Notes under the pieces: generated by a model
Seen by the model: the letters and a program-made list of their open reading frames with translations, nothing else
Database searches by the model: none
Told to the model about the DNA's origin: nothing
Assembly (NCBI RefSeq): GCF_000495855.1
Contig: NZ_AWGF01000014.1
Span: 62,001 to 126,000 of the forward strand
From: Asticcacaulis sp. YBE204
GTDB taxonomy: Bacteria > Pseudomonadota > Alphaproteobacteria > Caulobacterales > Caulobacteraceae
DNA: 64,000 bases
Direction: 5' to 3'
Shown: positions 15,419 through 23,702 of the stretch, in pieces
Numbering within the stretch: position 1 is the stretch's first letter
Layout: every line of letters begins with the position of its first letter
Position numbers and translations under genes: made by a program

Positions 15419-18286
15419 ATGTCCGAGAATACCCCCCGCGATTACCGCGAAACCGTCTTCCTTCCCGAAACCGACTTCCCCATGCGCGCCGGTCTGCCCA
15501 AGGCCGAGCCGGTCATGCTGCAAAAATGGGAAGATGGCGCGCTGTACCACAGCGTCCGCCAGGCGCGTCAGGCGAAACACGCGCCGTTGTTCGTCCTGCA
15601 CGACGGACCGCCCTACGCCAACGGCAATATCCATATCGGCCACGCGCTGAACAAGATCCTCAAGGATTTCGTCGTGCGTTCGAAGTTCCTGATGGGCTAC
15701 GACGTCGACTACGTCCCCGGCTGGGATTGCCACGGTCTGCCGATCGAGTGGAAGATCGAGGAGCAGTTCCGTCAGAAGGGCCGCAAGAAGGACGAGGTGC
15801 CCGCCGCCGAATTCCGCAAGGCCTGCCGTGAATACGCTGCCGAATGGATCGGCGTTCAGCGCGAGGAGTTCAAGCGTCTGGGCGTGCTCGGCGACTGGGC
15901 CGAACGCTATGCGACCATGGACCTCACGACCGAGGCCAAGGTGACGCAGGAGTTCCACAAATTCCTGATGTCCGGCCAGCTTTATCGCGGCTCCAAGCCC
16001 GTCATGTGGTCGCCGGTCGAGCGCACGGCGCTGGCCGACGCCGAGGTCGAGTACCATCCGCATGTCAGCCCGACGGTGTGGGTCAAGTTCCCGGTCAAGG
16101 GCGACACCGCCAAGATTGTCATCTGGACGACGACGCCGTGGACCATCCCGGCCAACCGCGCCGTGAGCTATAACCCCAAAATCGCCTATGGCCGTTATCG
16201 CGTCGTGTCGATGCAGCCGGACCTCGCCTTCGAGCCGTGGTCGAAGCCAGGCGACGAACTGGTCGTGGCCGACAAGCTGGCCGAGGACGTCAAGAAAAAC
16301 GCGCTGATCGCCGAATGGGAACGCGTCGGCGATTTCAACTGCGATGGCCTGACGCTGTCGCACCCCCTCGCCGCGTTCGACGACGGTTACGGCTTCGACG
16401 TCCCCATGCTGGCGGGCGATCACGTCACCGACGATGCCGGTACGGGCTTCGTCCACACGGCGCCCGGCCACGGTGCGGACGACTATCTGGTGTGGCTGAA
16501 GTCGGGCCGCTCGCTCGACTCGATCCCCGACACGGTCGATCCGGACGGTGCCTACTACCCGCACGTGCCGCTGTTCGCAGGCCTGAAAGTGCTCGAAACC
16601 GAAGGCAAGAAGGCCGGCAAGTTCGGCCCGGCCAACGGCGCGGTGATGGAAAAGCTGATCGAGGCCGGCAACCTGCTGGCGCGTGGTCGTGTCGATCACT
16701 CCTATCCGCATTCGTGGCGCTCGAAGGCCCCGGTCATCTTCCGCAACACGCCGCAGTGGTTCATCCGCATGGACGGCGGCTTGCGTGATACCGCGCTGAA
16801 CGCCATCGATAACACGGCGTTTTACCCGGCCTCGGGTAAAACGAGAATTCGTAACATGGTCGAAACCCGCCCCGACTGGCTGATCAGCCGTCAGCGCAAC
16901 TGGGGCACGCCGCTGGCCATGTATGTCGACAAGACGACCGGCGAGCCGCTGAAAGACGCAGCCGTCAACGACCGCATCATCAAGCTGATCGCGTCGGAAG
17001 GCGCCGACGCCTGGTTCACGCGCCCCGACGAAGACTTCCTTGGCAATTCATATAATCCCGCCGACTACGAGAAGATCACCGACATCCTCGATGTGTGGTT
17101 CGATTCCGGCTCGACCCACGCTTTTACCCTTGAGGGCCGCGAAAACACCCAAAGCCCCGCCGACCTCTACCTCGAAGGCTCGGATCAGCACCGCGGCTGG
17201 TTCCAGTCGTCGCTCTTGGAATCGTGCGGCACGCGCGGGCGTGCGCCGTACAAGGCCGTCCTGACCCACGGTTTCGTCCTCGACGAACAGGGCGAGAAGA
17301 TGTCGAAATCCAAGGGTAATGTCGTCGCCCCGCAGGATATCGCCAAGGAATCCGGCGTCGAAATCCTGCGCCTGTGGGTCGCCCTGTCGGACTATTCCGA
17401 AGACCTGCGCATCGGCAAGCAGATCATCCAGACCACCGTCGATGCCTATCGCAAGCTACGCAACTCGATCCGCTACCTGCTCGGCGGGCTGAACGGTTAC
17501 GACGCTGCGGAAGCCGTCGATTATAAGGACCTGCCGTCGCTGGAGCGCTACATCCTGCACCGGGTCCATGAACTGGATGCGCAGGTTCGCGCGGCCTACG
17601 ACGCCTATGACTTCGCCGCCGTCATCCGTCCGGTCGCCGATTTCGCCTCGCAAACCCTGTCGGCGCTCTATTTCGACATCCGCAAGGACAGCCTCTATTG
17701 CGACAAGCCGTCGGATCTCAAGCGCCGCGCCTGTCGTACCGTCATGGATATCCTGTTCGACCGCCTGACCGCGTGGCTGGGGCCGATCATGACCTTCACC
17801 ATGGAAGAGGCCTGGGCGTCGCGTTACCCGGACGCACCGGAAAACCTCTACCGGACGCTGCCCGCCGTGCCCGGCGAATGGCACAATGCGTCCGAGGCCG
17901 CGCGCTGGGAAAAGATCGAGCACGTGCTCGCCGTCGTCACCGGGGCGCTCGAAGAAAAGCGCCGCGAGAAGGTCATCGGTTCGGCTCTGGAAGCCGCTCC
18001 GACCGTGTTCATCGATTCCGACCCGCTGATGGCGGCCTTTGACGGCATCGACGCCGCCGAAGTCTTCCGCACCTCTCAGGCGCTGCTGAGTAATTCCGTC
18101 GGGCCCGATGACGCTTTCCGCGTGGCGGAGGTCAAGGACGTCTCGGTCGTGGTCCACATCGCCCACGGCCAGAAGTGCCAGCGCTCGTGGCGCATCCTGC
18201 CGGAAGTCGGCAGTGATCCGCGCTATCCGGACCTCTCGTTGCGCGACGCCGAAGCGGTGGCCGAATGGGACGCGACGCATGTCTGA
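15419..18286 (+). CDS. ileS: isoleucine--tRNA ligase
   Basis: Class I aminoacyl-tRNA synthetase charging tRNA-Ile. The 955 residues show GNIHIGHALNKI (HIGH motif, ~70), the CP1 editing domain with TTTPWTIPANRA, and EKMSKSKGN (KMSKS, ~626), then the anticodon-binding helical domain. The C-terminal zinc-finger Cys pairs of some IleRS are not evident; one Cys (GQKCQRSW) remains near the end. Start ATG 15419. The stop overlaps lspA by 8 bp, an ileS-lspA arrangement common in proteobacteria. Confidence 0.97.
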   Translation: MSENTPRDYRETVFLPETDFPMRAGLPKAEPVMLQKWEDGALYHSVRQARQAKHAPLFVLHDGPPYANGNIHIGHALNKILKDFVVRSKFLMGYDVDYVPGWDCHGLPIEWKIEEQFRQKGRKKDEVPAAEFRKACREYAAEWIGVQREEFKRLGVLGDWAERYATMDLTTEAKVTQEFHKFLMSGQLYRGSKPVMWSPVERTALADAEVEYHPHVSPTVWVKFPVKGDTAKIVIWTTTPWTIPANRAVSYNPKIAYGRYRVVSMQPDLAFEPWSKPGDELVVADKLAEDVKKNALIAEWERVGDFNCDGLTLSHPLAAFDDGYGFDVPMLAGDHVTDDAGTGFVHTAPGHGADDYLVWLKSGRSLDSIPDTVDPDGAYYPHVPLFAGLKVLETEGKKAGKFGPANGAVMEKLIEAGNLLARGRVDHSYPHSWRSKAPVIFRNTPQWFIRMDGGLRDTALNAIDNTAFYPASGKTRIRNMVETRPDWLISRQRNWGTPLAMYVDKTTGEPLKDAAVNDRIIKLIASEGADAWFTRPDEDFLGNSYNPADYEKITDILDVWFDSGSTHAFTLEGRENTQSPADLYLEGSDQHRGWFQSSLLESCGTRGRAPYKAVLTHGFVLDEQGEKMSKSKGNVVAPQDIAKESGVEILRLWVALSDYSEDLRIGKQIIQTTVDAYRKLRNSIRYLLGGLNGYDAAEAVDYKDLPSLERYILHRVHELDAQVRAAYDAYDFAAVIRPVADFASQTLSALYFDIRKDSLYCDKPSDLKRRACRTVMDILFDRLTAWLGPIMTFTMEEAWASRYPDAPENLYRTLPAVPGEWHNASEAARWEKIEHVLAVVTGALEEKRREKVIGSALEAAPTVFIDSDPLMAAFDGIDAAEVFRTSQALLSNSVGPDDAFRVAEVKDVSVVVHIAHGQKCQRSWRILPEVGSDPRYPDLSLRDAEAVAEWDATHV

Positions 18287-18809
18287 TTTCCAAGCCAAAC
18301 TCAAAGCTCACTTCGCCGCGCCGCTCACCACCGCGCTGGGACGCAAAGTGCTGTGGCTGGCTCTGATTACCATCCTGCTCGATCAGGCCTCGAAAATCTG
18401 GATTTTGTACGGTTTACAACTCCCCAGTCTGCAACAGGTCAAGATTTGGCCGTTCTTTTCCTTCACCATGGTATGGAACGATAGCGTCAGTTTCGGCCTG
18501 ATCGGCGATTTCGCCTGGCGGCGCTGGCTTCTGGTCCTGTTCTCATTGGGGGTTGCCGTCTGTTTGCTCGATTGGCTTCGACGTACCGAACGTCTGGTTC
18601 TGGCGATCGGTCTGGCGCTGATCGCCGGGGGCGCAATCGGTAACGCCATTGACCGCATCGCCTATGGCGCCGTAGTCGATTTCCTCGATTTTTCGGGACT
18701 GGGTTTCAAGTGGGTGTTCAATATCGCTGACTCGGCGATCAATGTCGGGGTCGCGCTTTTGTTCATCGACGTCTTCTTCCTCAATAAGGAAGATAAAAAA
18801 CAGGGTTAA
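18279..18809 (+). CDS. lspA: signal peptidase II (prolipoprotein signal peptidase)
   Basis: Inner-membrane aspartyl protease that cleaves prolipoprotein signal peptides. Four membrane helices; conserved signatures WNDSVSFG, GGAIGNAIDRI and FNIADSAINVG contain the two catalytic Asp residues. 176 aa, normal for the family. Overlap with ileS (ATGTCTGA) implies coupling. The next gene encodes a lipoprotein, a natural substrate. Confidence 0.95.
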   Translation: MSDFQAKLKAHFAAPLTTALGRKVLWLALITILLDQASKIWILYGLQLPSLQQVKIWPFFSFTMVWNDSVSFGLIGDFAWRRWLLVLFSLGVAVCLLDWLRRTERLVLAIGLALIAGGAIGNAIDRIAYGAVVDFLDFSGLGFKWVFNIADSAINVGVALLFIDVFFLNKEDKKQG

Positions 18810-18888
18810 GCCGCCCCTTGGCAGGGGCGACAAAAGCAAGTAACACTCTCGCATCCGTTTTTTAGCGGTGCGATAATCGGAGCGAAGA

Positions 18889-19452
18889 ATGAAGTCGGTT
18901 TCCTTAATGGTGGGTTTGGTGCTGGTCGCCGGTGTCGGTTTGACGGGCTGCGAATCGACCAAAAGCGCGCTGGGCCTGAACAAGGTCGTGCCCGACGAAT
19001 TCCGCGTCGTGACCAAGGCGCCACTGGTCGTACCGCCGGATTTCGCCCTGCGTCCGCCTGCCCCCGGTGAGCCGCGCCCGCAGGAACTGATGCCCGAATC
19101 CGCCGCGCGCGAAGCCCTGCTGGGTCAGCGTCAGGCCTTCACCCGCTCGGACGGCGAAAAGATCCTCGCCACCAAGGCCGGAGGCGACAAGGCCGACCCG
19201 CTGGCGCGCTACGTCGTCGACGATGAATTCGGCGATCTGGCCTATAAGGACGAAGGCTTCGCCAACAAGATACTGTTCTGGAAAAAGGACGAGAAGCCTT
19301 CGGTGACCCCGAACACCAATACGGTGCTGGGCAACGAAGCCAACGCCATCGACCCGGATGCCGAAGCCGCCCGCATCAAGGCCCTGATCGGCTCCAACCC
19401 CGTGACCATCCAGCAGAAGAAGGAAAAATCCTTCAAGCTGCCGGGTCTTTAG
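18889..19452 (+). CDS. DUF3035 lipoprotein (possible BAM-complex BamF-type subunit)
   Basis: Lipoprotein with lipobox LTGC (Cys ~21) followed by PDEFRVVTKAPLVVPPDFAL and RPPAPGEPRPQ. This conserved stretch is the DUF3035 signature. In Caulobacter an outer-membrane BAM-complex lipoprotein, BamF, has a short motif related to BamC; I think this protein is of that type, but that is from memory of the family and not proven. Residues 95-187 are charged and probably partly disordered. The proximity to lspA fits a lipoprotein. Confidence 0.7.
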   Translation: MKSVSLMVGLVLVAGVGLTGCESTKSALGLNKVVPDEFRVVTKAPLVVPPDFALRPPAPGEPRPQELMPESAAREALLGQRQAFTRSDGEKILATKAGGDKADPLARYVVDDEFGDLAYKDEGFANKILFWKKDEKPSVTPNTNTVLGNEANAIDPDAEAARIKALIGSNPVTIQQKKEKSFKLPGL

Positions 19453-19456
19453 TCCT

Positions 19457-19577
19457 CATCCCTCGATCTGCTTCGCATATCGAGGGATGTTTCAACATCG
19501 ACAAATCAAATCTCGGGGCGGCCCTTCGATTTGATTTGGCTTTACGCTTTAAAAAGGCTGCCCACGGGCAGCCTTTT
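19457..19577 (+). terminator. tandem hairpins, second a strong intrinsic terminator
   Basis: First hairpin: 11-bp stem, arms CATCCCTCGAT (19457-19467) and ATCGAGGGATG (19479-19489). Second: 11-bp stem AAAAGGCTGCC (19552-19562) and GGCAGCCTTTT (19567-19577) with a 4-nt loop, a textbook terminator ending the ileS-lspA-DUF3035 run. Between them, AAATCAAATC and GATTTGATTT form another short dyad. Confidence 0.75.
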
Positions 19578-19661
19578 GCATACCATGTTCATTACGCCGA
19601 TGTCATTTGCCAGTCGCAGCGGTTTGCGGCACCCTCCGCGCAAATTTCAGGGAGATACGAC

Positions 19662-20411
19662 ATGAAAATCGCTTTCCGCGCCCTTGGCCTGAGCCTGTTG
19701 CTCGCCACCACCGCCCTCACCGTCACCGCCCACGAGGTCGATCCGAAGATCGCCGACGCGGCCTATGCCGCCAGCGACCGCCCGACGGCGCAGATCGAAC
19801 GCGACGCCGTACGCAAGTCCGAAGTCGCCTTCATCCTGCATCATGTCAAATCCGGTGACCGCGTCCTCGATATGGGCGCCGGTCAGGGCTACCTATCCTA
19901 CCTGCTGTCGTCCGCCGTCGGGCCGACCGGCACGGTCTATGTCCAGAATCCGCAGGGCTGGGTCGACTATTACAAGATGGCGGGCGCGCTGGACGAGATG
20001 AAGGCCAAACGCCCCAATGTGAAGGTCGTCATCGCGCCGTTCACCGCCATCCCCGCCCCGTTAAAATCCTATGACGTGGTGGTGTCGAGTATGATCTATC
20101 ACGACACCTATAACGAAAAAGGCCAGGACGCGTTGGCCATGAACAAAGCCTTGTTTGGGCAGTTGAAATCCGGCGGGCTGTACATCATCGTCGATCACCA
20201 CGCCCCCGACGGCAGCGGTACGACGGCAACCAACACCACGCACCGCATCGACAAAAAAGTCGTCATCGCCGATCTCAACAAGGCCGGATTTTTGCTGGTC
20301 GATGACGAGGACATCCTCTCGCATCCGGAAGACAAGCGCGACCTGAACGTCTTCGACCCCGCCGTCCGTGGTAAGACCGACCGCTTCGTGCTGGTGTTCA
20401 AGAAGCCGTAA
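19662..20411 (+). CDS. exported class I SAM-dependent methyltransferase-like protein
   Basis: Methyltransferase fold with a signal peptide. The ATG at 19662, with AGGGAGA 8 nt upstream, gives MKIAFRALGLSLLLATTALTVTAHE, a clear export signal. The SAM-binding motif I is RVLDMGAGQGYLSYLL (~65-80), motif II/III KVVIAPFT and YDVVVSSMIYHD, then LKSGGLYIIVDHH. It resembles the predicted methyltransferases of COG4798, many of which carry signals. SAM is normally cytoplasmic, so the activity outside is puzzling. 249 aa. Upstream terminator at 19577 suggests its own promoter. Confidence 0.75.
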   Translation: MKIAFRALGLSLLLATTALTVTAHEVDPKIADAAYAASDRPTAQIERDAVRKSEVAFILHHVKSGDRVLDMGAGQGYLSYLLSSAVGPTGTVYVQNPQGWVDYYKMAGALDEMKAKRPNVKVVIAPFTAIPAPLKSYDVVVSSMIYHDTYNEKGQDALAMNKALFGQLKSGGLYIIVDHHAPDGSGTTATNTTHRIDKKVVIADLNKAGFLLVDDEDILSHPEDKRDLNVFDPAVRGKTDRFVLVFKKP

Positions 20412-20419
20412 AAGAAGAA

Positions 20420-20513
20420 ACCACAGATTACACAGATTTCACAGATTGGCGCTTCGCGCCGGAGTGATGGTGGTGACGCAGCTAATCTGTGAAATCTGTG
20501 TAATCTGTGGTTA
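20420..20513. repeat. 29-bp perfect inverted repeat upstream of mutL
   Basis: Arms 20420-20448 and 20485-20513 are perfectly complementary over 29 bp, built from three near-direct repeats of CACAGATT(T/A). The 36-nt spacer contains GGCGCTTCGCGCC, a small hairpin. This kind of CACAGATT-rich element occurs between genes in many proteobacterial genomes. It ends about 48 bp before the mutL start. Confidence 0.85.
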
Positions 20514-20561
20514 GCCCCTTCTCATATTGCCCCGACCCCCGGACTCACCTAAATTAGGGTG

Positions 20562-22469
20562 ATGTCCGTCATTGCCCGCCTCCCTCAGGATACCGTCAAC
20601 CGCATCGCCGCCGGTGAGGTGGTCGAGCGTCCGGCCTCGGCGATCAAGGAACTGGTCGAAAACGCCATCGACGCCGGCGCGACCCAGATCGACATCAGCG
20701 CCGACATGGGCGGGCTGTCGCGCATCTTGATCGAGGACAACGGACGCGGCATGGACGCAGACGACCTGCCGCTCAGCGTCGAGCGCCACGCCACCTCGAA
20801 ACTGAAACCGCAGCCCGACGGCACATGGGATTTGCTGCACATCCAGACTTTGGGGTTTCGCGGTGAAGCCCTGCCGTCGATGGGCTCAGTGGCGCGGCTC
20901 GACATCACCTCGCGCACGGCGGCGCAGGATGGCGCGCTGGCCCTGACCGTCGATGCAGGCGCCGTATCGGCCTTGCGCCCGGCGGCGTTTTCGCGCCCGA
21001 ACGGCACACGTGTCGAACTGAAAGACCTGTTCTACGCCACCCCGGCGCGGCTGAAGTTCATGAAGTCCGATCGTTCGGAAAACATGGCGATATCTGAAGA
21101 AGTCAAACGGCAGGCCATGGCCCACGAAGACGTCGGCTTTTCGCTGACTATGGACGGCAAACGCTCGCTACGACTCTATCCGGAACCAAAAGGATTCGAG
21201 GGGCGGTTGAAGCGCCTCGCCGCACTGTTGGGTGACGATTTCGGCCACAACGCCCTGCTTATCGATCAGCAGCGCGAAGGCGTGCGGCTCACCGGTTATG
21301 CGGGACTGCCGACCTTTTCGCGCGGCAATGCCCAGCATCAATACCTGTTCGTCAATGGTCGACCGGTGCGCGACAAGCTGCTGACCGGTGCTTTGCGTGG
21401 GGCCTATGCCGACTTTCTCGCCCGCGACCGCCACCCAATGGCGGTGCTCTATGTCGAGATCGATCCGCAGGAACTCGACGTCAACGTCCACCCGGCCAAG
21501 ACCGAGGTGCGCTTCCGCGACCCCAATCTGGTGCGCGGCCTGATCATCGGTGCCTTGAAACACGCACTGGCCTCTGCCGGTCACCGTGCCGCCACGACCG
21601 TCGCCGATCAGGCGCTCAACACGTTCAATCCGCTGTCGTCGGGGTATCGCGCGCCGGTGCAACCGACCCTGTCGCTGTCGTCGCTGCAATTGAACGGCGG
21701 CTACGCACCCCGCGCCTATACGCCGGAACAGCCGCACCCCAATTTCCACCCAGTCTATAACCGCGAACCCGATACGTTTCTTCCGTCGGCGCGCGTCGAT
21801 ACTGGTTCGGACATTGCGGTATTGGACGATATCGGCGTATCGGAACTGTCCGCCGCCTTCACCGCACCGCTACCGCCGGAGTTTGAAGCCTATCCGCTAG
21901 GTGCAGCGCGCGCTCAGTTGCACGAGACCTATATTCTGGCTCAAACCACAGACGGCCTCGTCATTGTAGATCAACACGCTGCCCATGAACGCCTCGTCTA
22001 TGAGCGCATGAAGACGATGATGGCCGAGGGCAATGTCGCGCGTCAGACCCTGCTGATTCCCGAAATCGTCGATCTGGAACCGTCGGACGTGACGCGCCTG
22101 ATGAGCCGCCGCGAGGATCTGGAAGGCTTCGGTTTGATGATCGAAAGCTTCGGTCCCAACACGATTCTGGTCCGCGAAGTCCCTGCTTTGATCGGGGATG
22201 ACGACGTGGCCGGGCTAATCCGTGATCTGGCCGACGACATCGCCGAAAACGGCCAAGCGCTGGTTTTAAAAGAGAAAATGGCCGAAATCTGCGGCAATAT
22301 GGCCTGCCGCAACAGCGTGCGCGCCGGTCGCCGACTGACGGCCAATGAGATGAACGCCCTGCTGCGCCAGATGGAAGCCACGCCGCATTCGGGGCAATGC
22401 AACCACGGCCGCCCGACCTATGTCGAACTTAAACTCAAGGACATCGAGAAACTGTTCGGGCGTCGGTAA
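20562..22469 (+). CDS. mutL: DNA mismatch repair protein MutL
   Basis: Mismatch-repair ATPase linking MutS recognition to strand incision. The N-terminal GHKL ATPase shows [20 protein letters not shown] (E, N), DNGRGM and [20 protein letters not shown] and [18 protein letters not shown] motifs follow ([15 protein letters not shown]). The C-terminal domain has the endonuclease signature [18 protein letters not shown] and CNHGRPT, so it should nick DNA itself, as expected in bacteria lacking MutH. I favour the ATG at 20562 (635 aa) over the GTG immediately before. Flanked on both sides by large inverted repeats. mutS is not in the window. Confidence 0.96.
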   Translation: MSVIARLPQDTVNRIAAGEVVERPASAIKELVENAIDAGATQIDISADMGGLSRILIEDNGRGMDADDLPLSVERHATSKLKPQPDGTWDLLHIQTLGFRGEALPSMGSVARLDITSRTAAQDGALALTVDAGAVSALRPAAFSRPNGTRVELKDLFYATPARLKFMKSDRSENMAISEEVKRQAMAHEDVGFSLTMDGKRSLRLYPEPKGFEGRLKRLAALLGDDFGHNALLIDQQREGVRLTGYAGLPTFSRGNAQHQYLFVNGRPVRDKLLTGALRGAYADFLARDRHPMAVLYVEIDPQELDVNVHPAKTEVRFRDPNLVRGLIIGALKHALASAGHRAATTVADQALNTFNPLSSGYRAPVQPTLSLSSLQLNGGYAPRAYTPEQPHPNFHPVYNREPDTFLPSARVDTGSDIAVLDDIGVSELSAAFTAPLPPEFEAYPLGAARAQLHETYILAQTTDGLVIVDQHAAHERLVYERMKTMMAEGNVARQTLLIPEIVDLEPSDVTRLMSRREDLEGFGLMIESFGPNTILVREVPALIGDDDVAGLIRDLADDIAENGQALVLKEKMAEICGNMACRNSVRAGRRLTANEMNALLRQMEATPHSGQCNHGRPTYVELKLKDIEKLFGRR

Positions 22470-22528
22470 GATTTAACGCGTGTCTAAGAGATTTAGACAC
22501 GGTTTCCTATTCAAGCAATTTTAGAATA

Positions 22529-22637
22529 ACACGGAAAGCACGGACGGCTGCTATCGCAGCTGACACGGAAAACACAGAACCTATTCTGTGTTTTCCGTGC
22601 CTATCGCGCTATGCGCGATCATCCGTGCTTTCCGTGT
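22529..22637. repeat. double nested inverted repeat downstream of mutL
   Basis: Outer arms 22529-22544 and 22622-22637 (ACACGGAAAGCACGGA) and inner arms 22564-22579 and 22584-22599 (CACGGAAAACACAGAA) are each perfect 16-bp inverted repeats. Between outer and inner arms lie further mini-hairpins (GCTGCTATCGCAGC, ATCGCGCTATGCGCGAT). The arm motifs resemble each other and the CACAGATT element on the other side of mutL. Confidence 0.85.
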
Positions 22638-22760
22638 AAAATCTTATGACGTGATGCCGACAACAGGGACGGCGCGCAACCCATGCGCCGCCGCCCCTTG
22701 TCCCACTCCCCCGTCGGCCCGGCTGTGCCCGGTTGCTAGATCAGGCACAGAAAAAGGCAT

Positions 22761-22787
22761 AAAAAAACCCGCGGCAAATGCCACAGG
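22761..22787 (-). terminator. intrinsic terminator of the 45-aa membrane protein gene
   Basis: On the minus strand CCTGTGGC pairs with GCCGCGGG (two G-U pairs) around an ATTT loop and is followed by seven T. It lies 7 bp beyond the stop codon at 22794. Confidence 0.8.
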
Positions 22788-22793
22788 CCCAAA

Positions 22794-22931
22794 TCAACGC
22801 GCGACGTTGAGAACGATAAGACCGACACCCATCACGAGTGCCCAGGCCTGAACCCCGAGACCCGCCATCAGCAACACCCGAAGGCCACCGCGACGCTTGT
22901 TCACCGACACCTCTACGGTTTCCGTAGTCAT
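22794..22931 (-). CDS. small single-span membrane protein, 45 aa
   Basis: An ATG at 22931 opens 45 codons reading MTTETVEVSVNKRRGG, then a hydrophobic helix (about residues 19-42, VLLMAGLGVQAWALVMGVGL) and ending NVAR. The KRRGG just before the helix predicts a cytoplasmic N-terminus. A proper terminator follows the stop, supporting a real gene. No family recognised; function unknown. Upstream is an AT-rich ~190-bp stretch toward rsmD that probably holds the promoter. Confidence 0.65.
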   Translation of the reverse strand: MTTETVEVSVNKRRGGLRVLLMAGLGVQAWALVMGVGLIVLNVAR

Positions 22932-23120
22932 GACATCACCCCAATCTTAACCCAGTTATCCCGCTATGCGGGCCGTCGGCGCTATATTTACGCCTTGTTA
23001 AGGACATAGTGGGGTCATAATAAAAAAACCGTCAATACGGTATTTTTCAAATAGGGTTAATTTAGCCACAGATAACGGTGATCTAAAAAATTATACAAAC
23101 TATTTCAATGATTTGTATAA

Positions 23121-23699
23121 TTAAAATTCCGTAAAAATTTTTTGTTTCAGAAAGATGACCTGCGCTTGACCATAGATTCGAGTGTCTATTATTTGCCACA
23201 GGTCAGTGACAAAAAAGTCCTCGTCGGCGGCGATTTCCAGCATGATCAGGGCGTTTTCCGCCAGCCACTTCCCTGTATGTAGGGCCTCAAGTGCCTGTGG
23301 CCCCAATCCCTTGCGATACGGCGGGTCCATGAATACCAGATCGAAGGCCTCAGTCGCATTTCCGGGGCGGATGCCCAGTTGCGTGGCATCGCGGCGGTGG
23401 ATGCGGGTATTGCCGAATAGCCCGAAGGCTTCGACGTTTTCGCGGATCGCGCCGCGCGCCGCGTCGTCCGTATCAACGAACAGGCAGAAGGCGGCACCGC
23501 GCGACATGGCTTCGATACCCAAAGCTCCGGACCCGGCGAAGACGTCCATGACGCGCGCGCCGCTAAGGTTCGGGGCGAACTCGGCGTGTTCTAGGATATT
23601 GAACACGGCCTGACGCGCACGGTCAGACGTCGGACGGGTGTTTTGCCCGTCCGGTGTGGTCAGCGCGCGGCCACGAAACGCTCCACCGACGACGCGCAC
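23121..23699 (-). CDS. rsmD: 16S rRNA (guanine(966)-N(2))-methyltransferase
   Basis: Methylates G966 of 16S rRNA in the assembled 30S subunit. The N-terminus MRVVGGAFRGR and TRPTSDRARQAVFNIL are family hallmarks; motif I is VMDVFAGSGALGIEAMSRG and the catalytic motif is FMDPPY (~125). 192 aa, normal length. It begins 3 bp after the pseudouridine synthase gene, so the two rRNA-modification genes form an operon. AT-rich end and downstream gap have no clear terminator. Confidence 0.93.
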   Translation of the reverse strand: MRVVGGAFRGRALTTPDGQNTRPTSDRARQAVFNILEHAEFAPNLSGARVMDVFAGSGALGIEAMSRGAAFCLFVDTDDAARGAIRENVEAFGLFGNTRIHRRDATQLGIRPGNATEAFDLVFMDPPYRKGLGPQALEALHTGKWLAENALIMLEIAADEDFFVTDLWQIIDTRIYGQAQVIFLKQKIFTEF

Positions 23700-23702
23700 G
23701 GC

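Larger units (their letters stand above)
22470..22793. other. 324-bp intergenic region after mutL, mostly inverted repeats
   Basis: Contains the nested inverted repeat at 22529-22637 and, at its right end, the terminator of the small membrane protein gene. Apparent open frames across it read through the palindromes and are not credible genes. Confidence 0.6.

Noticed and set aside
22588-22851. 87-codon plus-strand frame after mutL
   Set aside because: Reads through the inverted repeat and antisense to the small membrane protein gene, which has better support.
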